Source: Propionigenium maris DSM 9537 (lineage in GTDB: Bacteria > Fusobacteriota > Fusobacteriia > Fusobacteriales > Fusobacteriaceae). Taken from it: DNA of 46,499 bases. Positions 1 through 8,327 of this stretch are shown here, in pieces. Numbering within the stretch: the stretch's first letter is position 1; each line of letters begins with the position of its first letter. The notes below the pieces were generated by a model. That model searched no databases. It saw nothing but the letters and a program-made list of their open reading frames with translations, and had not been told where the DNA came from. Location of the stretch: the NCBI RefSeq assembly GCF_027925155.1, contig NZ_BSDY01000022.1, positions 1 through 46,499 of the forward strand. Direction: 5' to 3'. The position numbers were made by a program, and so were the translations under genes.

Positions 1-126
1 AATACGGTATTTTGTAATGCTTAAATATATGCATCAGATCTATTTTATACTATATCTGAAGTTTTTTCCAATCCTAAGCCTAAAAAATCTAGGTTTTTAA
101 TTCTATACTTTCCTTAACAATAAAAA
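1..126. other. AT-rich stretch without a recognisable gene at window edge
   Basis: This edge segment is AT-rich and carries no open reading frame of note. Nothing else could be supported in it. It lies downstream of the minus-strand O-antigen ligase-like gene, past that gene's terminator. Confidence 0.5.
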
Positions 127-152
127 AAGCCAGGTGTTAAACACCTGGCTTT
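121..152 (-). terminator. Intrinsic terminator after the O-antigen ligase-like gene
   Basis: A perfect 10-bp stem (left arm 127-136, right arm 142-151) around a five-base loop is followed on the minus strand by a run of T. It starts at the stop codon of the upstream minus-strand gene, so the gene ends directly in its terminator. Confidence 0.9.
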
Positions 153-1939
153 TATACTCTTCTCTTTAACCTCTCTATCCCTCTTTCTCTTCTCTCCTTC
201 ACTATAAATATATTCAGTGCCATCCCTAGCCCCAACACCATCCAGAAGTTTGGTGCTATGGATACAGCACTGTCATTGAAGAGACCTGCTATGAGGTAGG
301 AAAAGATTCCTATAAATATCCCCAGGGAGATGACTTCTCTCTCTGTAGCCTCCCCCACAGAGCTATGTATCTTAAGACTCTGAAAAAGGTATGGGATAAC
401 CACCAGCAGAAAACCTAACAGACTGAGAAGCCCTGTATTTATAGCCATCTGTAGGTACATGTTATGGGGCTTGGAGATAAACATATAAGGGGTTCCATAG
501 GATATAAATTTTCCAAAGTAATCATTTTGGGGGTAGATTATCGGATAGGTGTCAGGGCCATATCCAAAAAGTCCTGTTTTTTTCAAAAGGGGTATGCTTC
601 TTGACCATATATATATTCGTTTAGATCCCTTTTTTTGTATCTTATCTAAAAAACTTATTCTTTCGGGACTCACTATCTCCTCCGCTTTCCCATCTCTACC
701 TATGGTTTTAAAGCCTCCTTTCGTTACAACAAGAGGATAAGAGCTTTCTCCCCCAAGGTTCAAGTGAATTACATTCTGATATCTACTATCCCTTCTAAAG
801 GAAATCTTTTCATATTTTTCTCCCTTGAGATATATGGTTCCTTCCTTTTCCTCAAAGATTACTTCTCTGCCTACCTCATCATAGATCTCAAGCTCCTTTT
901 CAGCTCTTTTAATGCGGAGAACTCCTTCGTACATCTCTAACCATAACCCACCTTTGTCAGCGGTCAGTTCCTTATAACTGCTTCCAGCCCCTTCATCCTT
1001 GGCTAGTTGTTCCCTTATAACTCCTCCCGAGAGATAGTCCATAGAAGAGTATATTCCAATACTCACAGCCAAAAGAGCCAAGAAAGAAGGAAGAAGTCTC
1101 CTTACTTCCCTTATCTTCAAGAGAAGAAGAAGGAGTGTTCCAGCCTGGAAAGCTACCATACCCGCTCTGGATCTGGAAGCCAGCAGAAGGGCAAAAATTA
1201 CACTATAGACTATCAGTAGTAAAAATTTCTGAAGCAGCCTTTTATTCTCTAAAAAGAGAACAACTAAGATTCCCAGAATAAGTGCCGCAAAGGATCCGCT
1301 GTAGTTTGAGTTTCCCAGGCTGGCTGAAACATTGTGAAACTGGGGGCTCCCCTTTATAACCTCTATCATACTGGTATATCCCCCGCTGGGATATACCACC
1401 TTTCCCATCAACTCCTCACCAGGAAGTATCCACTGAGCCAGAAGTGGAATCTTATAGATGCTCCTTCCTAAAAATTCCGTTATTCCAGCAATACTCACTA
1501 ATACTCCTCCAGCAAGAAGAGAGTATATCAGGAGCCTTACCCTCTTTACATTCTCTACAGATATATTTAAGGCTGCCAGAGCGAGTACTCCATAGGAAAG
1601 AAGGGCAAAATAACCCTCATACCTGTTCCCTCCCCCCTTCAAAGCTATGCTCCAGAAGGGAGACATAAGGGTGGAGACCGTTATCCCTACAATATAAAGG
1701 GCTATCCCCACATTATACCTTGTTCTTACCTTCTTTCTCTTCAGGAGGTAGATCAAAAACGAGAGAGCTGCCAGAGGTATTAGTAACTTCAGCTTTTCAT
1801 AGAAGTAAAAATCCCCGTTAGCATCTCCCAGGGGATGGACCAAATACTCCAGACTCCCCCTGGGTGTTGGAAATATGTTCATCTTAACTATAACAGGATA
1901 TATTACAAAAAGAACTATTAAAGGTAATACTTCAATCAT
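152..1939 (-). CDS. O-antigen ligase / polymerase-like membrane protein (WaaL/Wzy_C family)
   Basis: This is a polytopic inner-membrane protein of 595 residues with about ten hydrophobic segments. The C-terminal half has the pattern typical of the Wzy_C family: an R-x-x-I-W-S-x-S-I-P-L-L motif, then LFGYGPDTYPI, then further membrane helices. Members of the family join O-antigen or other glycan chains to lipid A-core, or polymerise O-units, on the periplasmic side. A hydrophilic stretch of roughly 130 residues (about 310-440), rich in predicted beta strands, lies between the two membrane blocks; it would be the large periplasmic loop and looks longer than usual. The start follows a good GGAGGAAG Shine-Dalgarno. 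Ligase and polymerase cannot be told apart by sequence alone, and the acceptor is unknown. Nearby heptose kinase supports an LPS role. Confidence 0.75.
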   Translation of the reverse strand: MIEVLPLIVLFVIYPVIVKMNIFPTPRGSLEYLVHPLGDANGDFYFYEKLKLLIPLAALSFLIYLLKRKKVRTRYNVGIALYIVGITVSTLMSPFWSIALKGGGNRYEGYFALLSYGVLALAALNISVENVKRVRLLIYSLLAGGVLVSIAGITEFLGRSIYKIPLLAQWILPGEELMGKVVYPSGGYTSMIEVIKGSPQFHNVSASLGNSNYSGSFAALILGILVVLFLENKRLLQKFLLLIVYSVIFALLLASRSRAGMVAFQAGTLLLLLLKIREVRRLLPSFLALLAVSIGIYSSMDYLSGGVIREQLAKDEGAGSSYKELTADKGGLWLEMYEGVLRIKRAEKELEIYDEVGREVIFEEKEGTIYLKGEKYEKISFRRDSRYQNVIHLNLGGESSYPLVVTKGGFKTIGRDGKAEEIVSPERISFLDKIQKKGSKRIYIWSRSIPLLKKTGLFGYGPDTYPIIYPQNDYFGKFISYGTPYMFISKPHNMYLQMAINTGLLSLLGFLLVVIPYLFQSLKIHSSVGEATEREVISLGIFIGIFSYLIAGLFNDSAVSIAPNFWMVLGLGMALNIFIVKERRERGIERLKRRV

Positions 1940-1960
1940 CTGCTTCCTCCATTATGCTTT

Positions 1961-1988
1961 AATATATTAAAGATATTCAGTATTTGAA
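1961..1988 (-). promoter_or_regulatory. Possible sigma-70 promoter for the O-antigen ligase-like gene
   Basis: On the minus strand TTCAAA (1983-1988) and TATATT (1961-1966) are separated by 16 bases, just upstream of the Shine-Dalgarno. The -10 box matches consensus at five of six positions, the -35 at four. It is weak evidence, and readthrough from ispF is equally possible. Confidence 0.35.
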
Positions 1989-2027
1989 GAGATTTCCTTT
2001 ATATAGTTCTTCTTAGAGGGTTAACAA

Positions 2028-2504
2028 CTACCTCTTCTCAAAAAGCACCACAGCATAGGCCTTCATTCCTTCCTCGGTCCCAGTAAATCCAAGCTTCTCC
2101 TCTGTAGTTGCTTTCACACTTATTCTGTCCACTTCCACTCCCAGGGTTTTAGCTATATTTGTCCTCATACTCTCTATATATGGTTTCAGTTTAGGTCTCT
2201 GAGCTACTATCTGAGAGTCTAGATTACACACCCTATACCCCTTACTCTCTATCAGTTCCACCACATGAGCCAGGAGTTTCATGCTGTCTGCTCCGCTATA
2301 TTCAGGGTCTGTATCTGGAAAGTGCTGACCTATATCTCCCAGAGCCAGAGCTCCTAACATGGCATCCATTATTGCATGGACCAGTACATCTGCATCTGAG
2401 TGGCCTAAAAGCCCCATCGTATGGGGCACCTCTACTCCCCCTAATATAAGTTTTCTCCCCTCTACCAGCTTGTGTACATCGTAACCATTTCCTATTCTAT
2501 ACAT
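2028..2504 (-). CDS. ispF: 2-C-methyl-D-erythritol 2,4-cyclodiphosphate synthase
   Basis: IspF catalyses the fifth step of the non-mevalonate (MEP) isoprenoid pathway, cyclising CDP-methylerythritol phosphate to the 2,4-cyclodiphosphate with loss of CMP in the cytoplasm. The product is 158 residues, the normal size. The metal ligands are in place: D9 and H11 in the YDVHKL motif and H43 in HSDADVLVH; the [11 protein letters not shown] motif follows. The start is preceded by AAGGAGGAAGG. It lies between the heptose kinase, whose terminator separates them, and the O-antigen ligase-like gene. ispD, its pathway partner, is 27 kb away in the mutS2 operon, so the common ispD-ispF pairing is broken here. 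Confidence 0.97.
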   Translation of the reverse strand: MYRIGNGYDVHKLVEGRKLILGGVEVPHTMGLLGHSDADVLVHAIMDAMLGALALGDIGQHFPDTDPEYSGADSMKLLAHVVELIESKGYRVCNLDSQIVAQRPKLKPYIESMRTNIAKTLGVEVDRISVKATTEEKLGFTGTEEGMKAYAVVLFEKR

Positions 2505-2544
2505 ACCTTCCTCCTTAATCTTAATCTTTGATTTTTTTACTATG

Positions 2545-2570
2545 AAAAAAGAGGCCCTAGGCCCCTTTTT
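2545..2570 (-). terminator. Intrinsic terminator after heptose kinase gene
   Basis: A GC-rich stem (GGCC paired across a TAG loop, extended by A/T pairs and one G-T) is followed on the minus strand by six T residues. It lies just past the heptose kinase stop, upstream of ispF. Confidence 0.85.
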
Positions 2571-2578
2571 AATCTATC

Positions 2579-3565
2579 TTAGTTCCACTCGTGGTAGAGT
2601 TCATCGTAAAATGCAACGATCTCTTCCTTCGTTACCGTAGAGGTTCCTATTCTCCCCACTACTACACCAGCTGCTGTATTGGCTATCTTAGCGGCTTCAT
2701 GCCATGTCGCCCCTGCTGCTGCTGCCAGGGTAAATACAGAGATTACAGTATCTCCAGCACCTGTCACATCATATACTTCCTTAGCAAAGGTTGGGATAGT
2801 TACAGTCTCCTCCTCAAAGAGACTCATCCCCTCCTCACTTCTTGTCAGAAGAAGGTTGGTTAGGTTAAGTTTTTCCTTCAGTTCCCTTCCTAGCTTTTCC
2901 ACATCCTCTATTCTGTCTAGTCCAATGCACTCCATAGCTTCCTTCCTGTTAGGAGTCATAGATGTTGCTCCCACATAGTTCCCCGCATTCTTAGGCTTAG
3001 GATCCACAGTTACTATCTTCCCGTGCTCATTGGCAAGCTTTATTATCTCCTTAGCCACAAGAGGAGTCAGCACTCCCTTATCATAGTCGGATAGTATGAT
3101 GGCATCTATATCATCTATACAGTTTCTCAGATTTCTCAAAAGCTTGCTCTCCAGTTCAGGGCTTATATCCCTCTTATTCTCCCAGTCCAGTCTTAGAAGC
3201 TGCTGGTTGTGAGCTATTATCCTTCTCTTAACTATTGTAGGACGATCCTCTGCTCTAACAATCCCATCTACATTAATGCTGTTCTTGGCAAACTCATTTG
3301 TCAGCCTATCTCCATTGGGATCATCTCCTATTACACCAAAGGAAAAGGTCTGAGCTCCTAGGGTAGAGAGGTTATTTACCACATTGGCTGCCCCTCCAAG
3401 AACAAACCTTTCCTCCACTACATTCACCACAGGAACAGGAGCCTCTGGTGAGATCCTGTCTACACTACCAATTATATAATCATCCAGCATCATATCACCG
3501 ATAACTGCTATCTTTATACTTTTAAATGATTCGAGGATTTCCAATAATCTACTTTTCTTAACCAT
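2579..3565 (-). CDS. hldA: D-glycero-beta-D-manno-heptose-7-phosphate kinase (RfaE1/HldA)
   Basis: This PfkB-family sugar kinase phosphorylates heptose-7-phosphate at C1 on the way to ADP-heptose, the precursor of LPS inner core. The start was set at the internal ATG (3565): GGAGGAG lies 8 bases upstream, whereas the longer frame starting at 3601 would begin inside the -10 box. That gives 328 residues, about the length of the kinase domain of bifunctional HldE. Visible signatures are GDMMLDDYI and RISPEAPVPVV near the N-terminus, GGAANVVNNL, and the C-terminal PfkB motif DVTGAGDTV with the catalytic Asp. The adenylyltransferase half (HldC) is absent here, so it must be encoded elsewhere. The next pathway enzyme, GmhB, is at 45.4-46 kb. 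It has its own promoter and terminator. Confidence 0.93.
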   Translation of the reverse strand: MVKKSRLLEILESFKSIKIAVIGDMMLDDYIIGSVDRISPEAPVPVVNVVEERFVLGGAANVVNNLSTLGAQTFSFGVIGDDPNGDRLTNEFAKNSINVDGIVRAEDRPTIVKRRIIAHNQQLLRLDWENKRDISPELESKLLRNLRNCIDDIDAIILSDYDKGVLTPLVAKEIIKLANEHGKIVTVDPKPKNAGNYVGATSMTPNRKEAMECIGLDRIEDVEKLGRELKEKLNLTNLLLTRSEEGMSLFEEETVTIPTFAKEVYDVTGAGDTVISVFTLAAAAGATWHEAAKIANTAAGVVVGRIGTSTVTKEEIVAFYDELYHEWN

Positions 3566-3600
3566 AATTTCTACTCCTCCAAAAAGATGTTTTGCATTCA

Positions 3601-3630
3601 ATTATAACACAACGAACTTAAAAAAAACAA
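3601..3630 (-). promoter_or_regulatory. Promoter for heptose kinase gene
   Basis: A perfect TATAAT (3601-3606) lies 18 bases from TTGTTT (3625-3630) on the minus strand. Transcription would start about 30 bases before the ATG at 3565. The -35 box is embedded in the terminator of the preceding secretin operon. Confidence 0.65.
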
Positions 3631-3652
3631 GCTGGAAACCCAGCCTGTTTCT
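3620..3652 (-). terminator. Intrinsic terminator of the pilM-secretin operon
   Basis: A stem of about 11 bp with one G-T pair (AAACAGGCTGG against CCAGCTTGTTT) is followed by TTTTTT on the minus strand. It lies directly after the secretin stop codon and overlaps the -35 element of the next gene. Confidence 0.85.
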
Positions 3653-3662
3653 TTTAAATCTC

Positions 3663-5468
3663 TTACTCACTGAATAAATTAGGTGTTCCTATTATCTGAG
3701 GAGTTGCAGGAATCCTTGGATATATCTTTCTATGATCCTTGATATCTCTCTCCATTCTGTGAAGCTCTGTACTCTTGAATCCCTTGAGATCTATATCGGT
3801 TTGTGCATTATCCACTGTAACTATCTCAGCCTTTATCTTTATGAAGATATCCCTCATCTCATTGCTGACTCCCTCTTTTCTGAATAGGAACCCTATTCCT
3901 GGTAGATCTCCAAGTAGAGGCACCTTACTTATTGTATTAGCTACCTCAGCTCTCTTAAGGCCACCTATAAAGAGGCTTTCTCCACTTTTTACAGTAACCC
4001 TGGTTGTTATATTTCTAATGGATTTAGATCCACCATCTTCATTAAAGGTTCCTCCATTTGAAGTTGTTCCATCATCCTTAAGATTAAAGTTACTTACCTC
4101 CGTATCTACAGAGAGAAGAATGGTATCCTCCTCATTTACTCCCTCTCTGATTGTAGGCTTTACCTTGAAGATGAGCCCTGCTTCTTCAAATAGTGGAGTG
4201 GTTCTCGTAATGTCGTTATCTTCCTCTACCTCTTCCTGACCTACAATTACTTCATCTGTAATCTTAAACTCCGCTTCCTCACCATTGACTATAACTATGG
4301 ATGGTACCGCACTTATAGCCAAATCCTGGGTAGACTGAAGCATGTTTACAGCTACTCCCAGTACATCGTCTCCACCGTTAAAGGTTCTTACCATACTTAG
4401 GTTAGTTGAAAAAACATTTCCTATTCCAATAGTTCTTCCCAAACTCTCTAAACCTGTACCACTTGTTCCCTGATTGATAGTATTTCCATTGGAATCCTTA
4501 GGAAGGGTTCCATTGGAATCGTAGTACCAGTCAAACCCTAAACTCTCAAATAGGTTATCTGTCACATCTAAGATCTGAGCTGTTATCCTTACCTGCTTAA
4601 GTGGTGTATCCAGATCCTCTATTAACTTCTTTGCTGGTACCAAGTTGGATGGAGTTCCCTTGATTATTACCATATTAAGTTTGTCAAAAGCTGCTACCTC
4701 TATCTCCCTTAGGGATGATTCAAGTACATTCTTTACATCCTCTGGAAAAGCATGCTTTAGAGTAACCCTCTCTGTTATGAGTTCTCCTCCACTTTCATCT
4801 CTAACCTGGCCAAGAAGCCTTCCTCTTACTCCTCTGTCATCTACAGGTTCCCCAGTTCCAGCGTACCCTTCCGGATACTCCTTTTTAAGCTGTATCTCTA
4901 TAAAGTTGTTCTGGGCTCCCTTTACCTCTATAAGCTCTCCAGCAACCTCATATCCTGGTATCTCAGCCTTCAGAATATATATCCCGGGATTTACACTCTC
5001 CATAATGAACATACCCTTATACTGGGTCTTAATAGGGTTTAAGCCACTGTTTAAAAGACTTATACTTACTCCGTTTAGTCCGCTTTCATACCCTTCAGCT
5101 GTTACTTTTCCAACAAGGGTGTTGTCACCTACAGCTGCTCCGCTTCTCTTGGAAAATACCAGCACATCTCCCACTACCTTGGTCTTAAGGTTGTTGGTAA
5201 CCTTTAAGGTGTCCACTACCTCTTTAAGGTTCTTACCCCGTCCTATATAGAGGTCCAGTGCTGTTCCCTTAGCCGAACTGTCTGCCACCATGGTCACTCC
5301 CGTTGATTTAGATAGTACACTGAGGGCATCTGAAAGAGCCACATCCTTGAAATCTATCTCACTGGAAAACCTGGCTGCGACCATTTGTTTATCAAGTTTA
5401 GTTAATGTTTCTCCTAAGGCTATATTACATATTGCAAGCAACAATACTCCCACTACCCACTTCTTCAT
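3663..5468 (-). CDS. pilQ: Outer-membrane secretin of type IV pilus / type II secretion (PilQ/GspD-like)
   Basis: Secretins form the multimeric outer-membrane channel through which the pilus emerges. From the longest frame (603 residues; start preferred at the ATG at 5468, with AAGGTGA 7 bases upstream, giving 601): signal peptide ending near ALG-E (about 21); an STN/N0-like segment (about 35-108); a carboxypeptidase-regulatory-like beta-sandwich segment (about 119-197, with GKVTAEGYESGLNGVSISLL and NPGIYILKAEIPGYE); an N1-type domain (about 232-290); then the C-terminal secretin domain with VPSIVIVNGEEAEF and the late VPLLGDLPGIGFLF signature. The extra beta-sandwich is unusual for this family. 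It is the last gene of the pilM-N-O-P-Q-like operon, one base from its upstream neighbour, and followed by a strong terminator. Confidence 0.92.
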   Translation of the reverse strand: MKKWVVGVLLLAICNIALGETLTKLDKQMVAARFSSEIDFKDVALSDALSVLSKSTGVTMVADSSAKGTALDLYIGRGKNLKEVVDTLKVTNNLKTKVVGDVLVFSKRSGAAVGDNTLVGKVTAEGYESGLNGVSISLLNSGLNPIKTQYKGMFIMESVNPGIYILKAEIPGYEVAGELIEVKGAQNNFIEIQLKKEYPEGYAGTGEPVDDRGVRGRLLGQVRDESGGELITERVTLKHAFPEDVKNVLESSLREIEVAAFDKLNMVIIKGTPSNLVPAKKLIEDLDTPLKQVRITAQILDVTDNLFESLGFDWYYDSNGTLPKDSNGNTINQGTSGTGLESLGRTIGIGNVFSTNLSMVRTFNGGDDVLGVAVNMLQSTQDLAISAVPSIVIVNGEEAEFKITDEVIVGQEEVEEDNDITRTTPLFEEAGLIFKVKPTIREGVNEEDTILLSVDTEVSNFNLKDDGTTSNGGTFNEDGGSKSIRNITTRVTVKSGESLFIGGLKRAEVANTISKVPLLGDLPGIGFLFRKEGVSNEMRDIFIKIKAEIVTVDNAQTDIDLKGFKSTELHRMERDIKDHRKIYPRIPATPQIIGTPNLFSE

Positions 5469-5475
5469 CACCAAC

Positions 5476-5895
5476 TCACCTTCTTTTTGTTTTTATTTCA
5501 GTGGTGATCCCACTGACGATATCCCTCACTCTTATTCCCTCGCTAAATATAGTGACAGCAAAGGTGTCCTCTGCGCCCCTGACTACACCGCTGCCCTTTA
5601 TTGTTTTCCTCAACCTCTTTCCGTCTCCGCTGTTGAAGTAAAAGGTCCCGTGCCAGACCCCCTCTCTGTTTACAACACTGATAACCTCAGGAAAACGCCC
5701 TTTAAGCTGCGCTTCTGAATTCGCCCTGTTCATAGCTGCAGCCTCCTGAAATATATCGTTTTTTTCACTCTGAAATATCTTCTCTCCGCTTCTGAAGCTC
5801 TCCTCATTCACATAGCCCCTTAGAGGGTTTTCACCATGGGCTAAAATACTTATAAGGAAAAGCATCAAGATTATATTACTTACTCTCTTCACCAT
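5476..5895 (-). CDS. Exported small protein in the PilP/GspC position of the pilus operon
   Basis: This is a 139-residue protein with a signal peptide (about residues 1-21, ending near AHG-E). The remainder is hydrophilic and ends in a basic KTKRR tail. The segment from about 80 to the end has alternating beta-strand-like patterns (TFAVTIFSEGIRVRDIV) reminiscent of the HR domain of PilP/GspC, but no clear signature was recognised. The assignment rests on position: it lies between the PilO-like gene, which it overlaps by 20 bases, and the secretin. PilP is normally a lipoprotein with a Cys; none is seen here. Inference: it links the inner-membrane PilN/PilO complex to the secretin. Confidence 0.6.
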   Translation of the reverse strand: MVKRVSNIILMLFLISILAHGENPLRGYVNEESFRSGEKIFQSEKNDIFQEAAAMNRANSEAQLKGRFPEVISVVNREGVWHGTFYFNSGDGKRLRKTIKGSGVVRGAEDTFAVTIFSEGIRVRDIVSGITTEIKTKRR

Positions 5896-6511
5896 CCTTA
5901 CTCACCTCACCACTGCTTCTGGGGTAGTATGCCCCTAATTTAAAGGTTGTCTTAACCCTTTCATCCTCTCCGCTTCCTCCCCTTGTGATATCTACCACGC
6001 TTCCCTTGAGGGTAAGAAGCCACTCTGAGTTTTCCAAATAATAGAAGAGGTTGGATATATTCCTTCCTGTTCCCTCAAGACTGTATGGAATATACTTCTT
6101 TTCATAGGCTCCCTCTACCACGTTACCGCTTGTCTCCATAGCACCAATGGACAATACCCTTACTCCCAGATAATCCACTATCTTCTGAACTACCTCCTTC
6201 AATATGGCATTGTTTTGCACACTGGCATTATCCAGCTTTACCTTAAGTTCATCGTAGCTCTCCTTCTGTTCCTCATACTTTGCCACCTGTAACTGAAGTT
6301 TATCTTCAGCAGCTAAAAGCTTAGTGGTGACACCTTCATGTTTAGCCACCTCCGCTTCATATACCTTCTGATTTCTTCTTATGGTCACTATAGGCCTCAC
6401 TATAAAAAGGTGAGTTATAAGAAGTACCACGAGAGCTGTAACTATATAAAATCCCAACTCCTGCTGTCTATCATCCAGATCTATTGCTATCTCCTTTCCA
6501 AATAACTCCAT
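5876..6511 (-). CDS. pilO: PilO-like pilus assembly protein
   Basis: This is a 211-residue bitopic inner-membrane protein: short cytoplasmic N-terminus, one transmembrane helix (about 21-41), a coiled coil (about 48-100) and a periplasmic alpha/beta domain with the PilO-type segment IPYSLEGTGRNISNLFYYLENSEWLLTL, split here into its recognisable parts IPYSLEG and LFYYLE. PilO pairs with PilN in the periplasm and aligns the cytoplasmic motor with the secretin. The ATG follows a strong AGGGAGGTGAGG. It is 12 bases downstream of pilN and overlaps the next gene. Overall similarity to PilO is by architecture and order more than by strict motifs. Confidence 0.82.
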   Translation of the reverse strand: MELFGKEIAIDLDDRQQELGFYIVTALVVLLITHLFIVRPIVTIRRNQKVYEAEVAKHEGVTTKLLAAEDKLQLQVAKYEEQKESYDELKVKLDNASVQNNAILKEVVQKIVDYLGVRVLSIGAMETSGNVVEGAYEKKYIPYSLEGTGRNISNLFYYLENSEWLLTLKGSVVDITRGGSGEDERVKTTFKLGAYYPRSSGEVSKDGEESK

Positions 6512-6523
6512 TACCTCACCTCC

Positions 6524-7087
6524 CTAATCCCTTAATTCCAGTTCAAACTGGAAGTTATTCACCTTATGGGTATTCTGTTCCCCGGCCCTTGTAAAATCAT
6601 GGTGTATTTTTTTATAGAGGTCACTCTCTATAAGGTTTTTTTCAAATTGATAGAGGTTTTCCTCAGACGTCAATCCCAGCTCCCAGTTTTGGTAGGAAAC
6701 TCCGCTTATCCTTATCTTCCCACTCTCATAGTTCATCTTATTGAACCACAGATTGGTCGGTACGCTGTCCTCTAAAGATTGAATAACCTCTGATATTCTA
6801 AAGTTCTCATTTTTAAATAGATCCTCTATCATGGTTATCTTATCTGTAAGGTCAGGTATCTCAGACATCTCCTTCTGGATTTGAGCTATCTTTCCCTCCT
6901 TCAGTGCTATCTCCTGCTTCTCCCTCTGAATATCATTTTCTATACCCCTGTTCCAGATAAAGAGGCCTGAGAACACAATAAGCTGTACTGCAAATATGAC
7001 ACCCATTATAAGGCTACACCTTCTGATCAGGTTGTTCCTCTTTAACTTTTCTCTATATTCCGGTGTCAGAAAGTTAATATCATACAT
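6524..7087 (-). CDS. pilN: PilN-like pilus assembly protein
   Basis: The 187-residue product begins MYDINFLTPEYR, a form of the conserved N-terminal INLLP motif by which PilN binds the cytoplasmic PilM. It is followed by one transmembrane helix (about 24-46), a coiled coil (about 48-90) and a periplasmic ferredoxin-like domain. PilN and PilO form the periplasmic alignment complex of the type IV pilus. The gene starts one base after the pilM stop, with GGAGAGGTGAG as ribosome binding site, which implies tight co-translation with pilM. Confidence 0.87.
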   Translation of the reverse strand: MYDINFLTPEYREKLKRNNLIRRCSLIMGVIFAVQLIVFSGLFIWNRGIENDIQREKQEIALKEGKIAQIQKEMSEIPDLTDKITMIEDLFKNENFRISEVIQSLEDSVPTNLWFNKMNYESGKIRISGVSYQNWELGLTSEENLYQFEKNLIESDLYKKIHHDFTRAGEQNTHKVNNFQFELELRD

Positions 7088-7088
7088 C

Positions 7089-8147
7089 CTAACTCACCTC
7101 TCCTGCCACGTTCCCCAACAAGTTGGCTAATTCAACAGAGTGATAATCCTCAAATTTTGTTTCCAGCTCCTCACCAAAATCAAATCCTCCATAGCTTATG
7201 TAATCTGTTTCTATCCTTACATTTTCATGGAGGTAGTCCTTAAATCCCTTAAGTAAAGATCCCTCTCCCACAAGAAGGAGCCTTCTTATATTGGAGGATA
7301 TATTTTTCTTGGAAAAATAATCCAGTGATAGGGAGATATTCCCTTCCAGCTCCTTAAAGGCATTGGTTAGGTCTGTAAACATTGCTACTTCGCTGCTATC
7401 ATCCTCAATCTTCTCTCCAAGTTCCATCTTCCTCTTTACATTTTCGGCCTCTATATAGGTGGTATTCTTATGCTCCCTTATTATTTCAGTAAACTCTCCT
7501 CCACCTATGAGAGTATTTATAAACATCTTTATTCCATTTTTATCTACAAAGTAAACCTTGGTTCCTTCAAAGCCAACATCTATAACTCCGGTAACTCCTC
7601 TATACTCATCCTCATCATTTGTCTCAATTATCTTCTCCATGAGGTGATAACAGGCTACATAGTCTGGAAGTAGCCTTACTACGGTAACCTTTAACTTTGT
7701 CAGAATATTCAAAAGGGCGTCTACCCTCTCCCTCTCTATGGAGATGGTGAGAACCTCCTCCTCTTCTTCGTCCTTCCTTATAGGAATCTCCTCTGTAAGA
7801 AAGTCTAATGGATCATAGTTGGGGATTATGCTCTCAAGCTCCTCCTGGATAAGCTCTAACCTCTTATCTTCATCCTCCTCCCTCGCTATGACTATGGACT
7901 TACTGTAAAACCTCTGTCCAGCTATAGATACCTTTACCCTTTTATTTTTTAGGTTCAGCTCATCTATAACCTCTCCAAGGGCAGCCTCTAACCCCTCGTT
8001 TATCCTTTCCTCTCTGGACTCGCTCCCCACAATACTTCTCTTTACTATCCGGTCTACCTTCCCGCCGCTAAGGGTGAGCCCCCTTATATTCCTGGTCCCT
8101 ATATCTATACTTCCATGCACCCTTTCACTTAAAAGTTCTCGCAACAT
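7089..8147 (-). CDS. pilM: PilM-like actin-fold pilus assembly protein
   Basis: PilM is a cytoplasmic actin/FtsA-like ATP-binding protein that caps the N-terminus of PilN. The sequence shows the actin-fold phosphate loops: GSIDIGTRNIRGL near the N-terminus, VIDVGFEGTKVYFV in the middle, and LLVGEGSLLKGF near the C-terminus. The start was set at ATG 8147, which has AGGAGG 7 bases upstream, giving 352 residues; the longer frame starting at 8183 has no ribosome binding site. It is the first gene of the five-gene operon ending in the secretin. No convincing promoter was found in the 180 bases upstream. Confidence 0.88.
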   Translation of the reverse strand: MLRELLSERVHGSIDIGTRNIRGLTLSGGKVDRIVKRSIVGSESREERINEGLEAALGEVIDELNLKNKRVKVSIAGQRFYSKSIVIAREEDEDKRLELIQEELESIIPNYDPLDFLTEEIPIRKDEEEEEVLTISIERERVDALLNILTKLKVTVVRLLPDYVACYHLMEKIIETNDEDEYRGVTGVIDVGFEGTKVYFVDKNGIKMFINTLIGGGEFTEIIREHKNTTYIEAENVKRKMELGEKIEDDSSEVAMFTDLTNAFKELEGNISLSLDYFSKKNISSNIRRLLLVGEGSLLKGFKDYLHENVRIETDYISYGGFDFGEELETKFEDYHSVELANLLGNVAGEVS

Positions 8148-8293
8148 CTCTCGCCCTCCTCGAGTAAAACTCCCTAAATCCATTTATGATTTTCACTCTA
8201 TACTTAATCCAAGCTTAAAATAGTTTACTTATCCCTCAATTGAATTCCTCTTAGTATTTCAAAGAATTTCTTGAAAATAATACGGGCAAAATA

Positions 8294-8317
8294 AAAACCT
8301 GGAAGAGATTCCAGGTT
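8294..8317 (-). terminator. Intrinsic terminator after prepilin peptidase gene
   Basis: A perfect 9-bp stem (8296-8304 with 8309-8317) and four-base loop are followed by TTTTTAT on the minus strand, 10 bases after the peptidase stop codon. Confidence 0.85.
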
Positions 8318-8327
8318 AAACTTGATT

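Noticed and set aside
3563..3601. Longer start (MNAKHL...) for the heptose kinase
   Set aside because: The region overlaps the -10 box of its promoter, and GGAGGAG sits at the right distance from the internal ATG at 3565.
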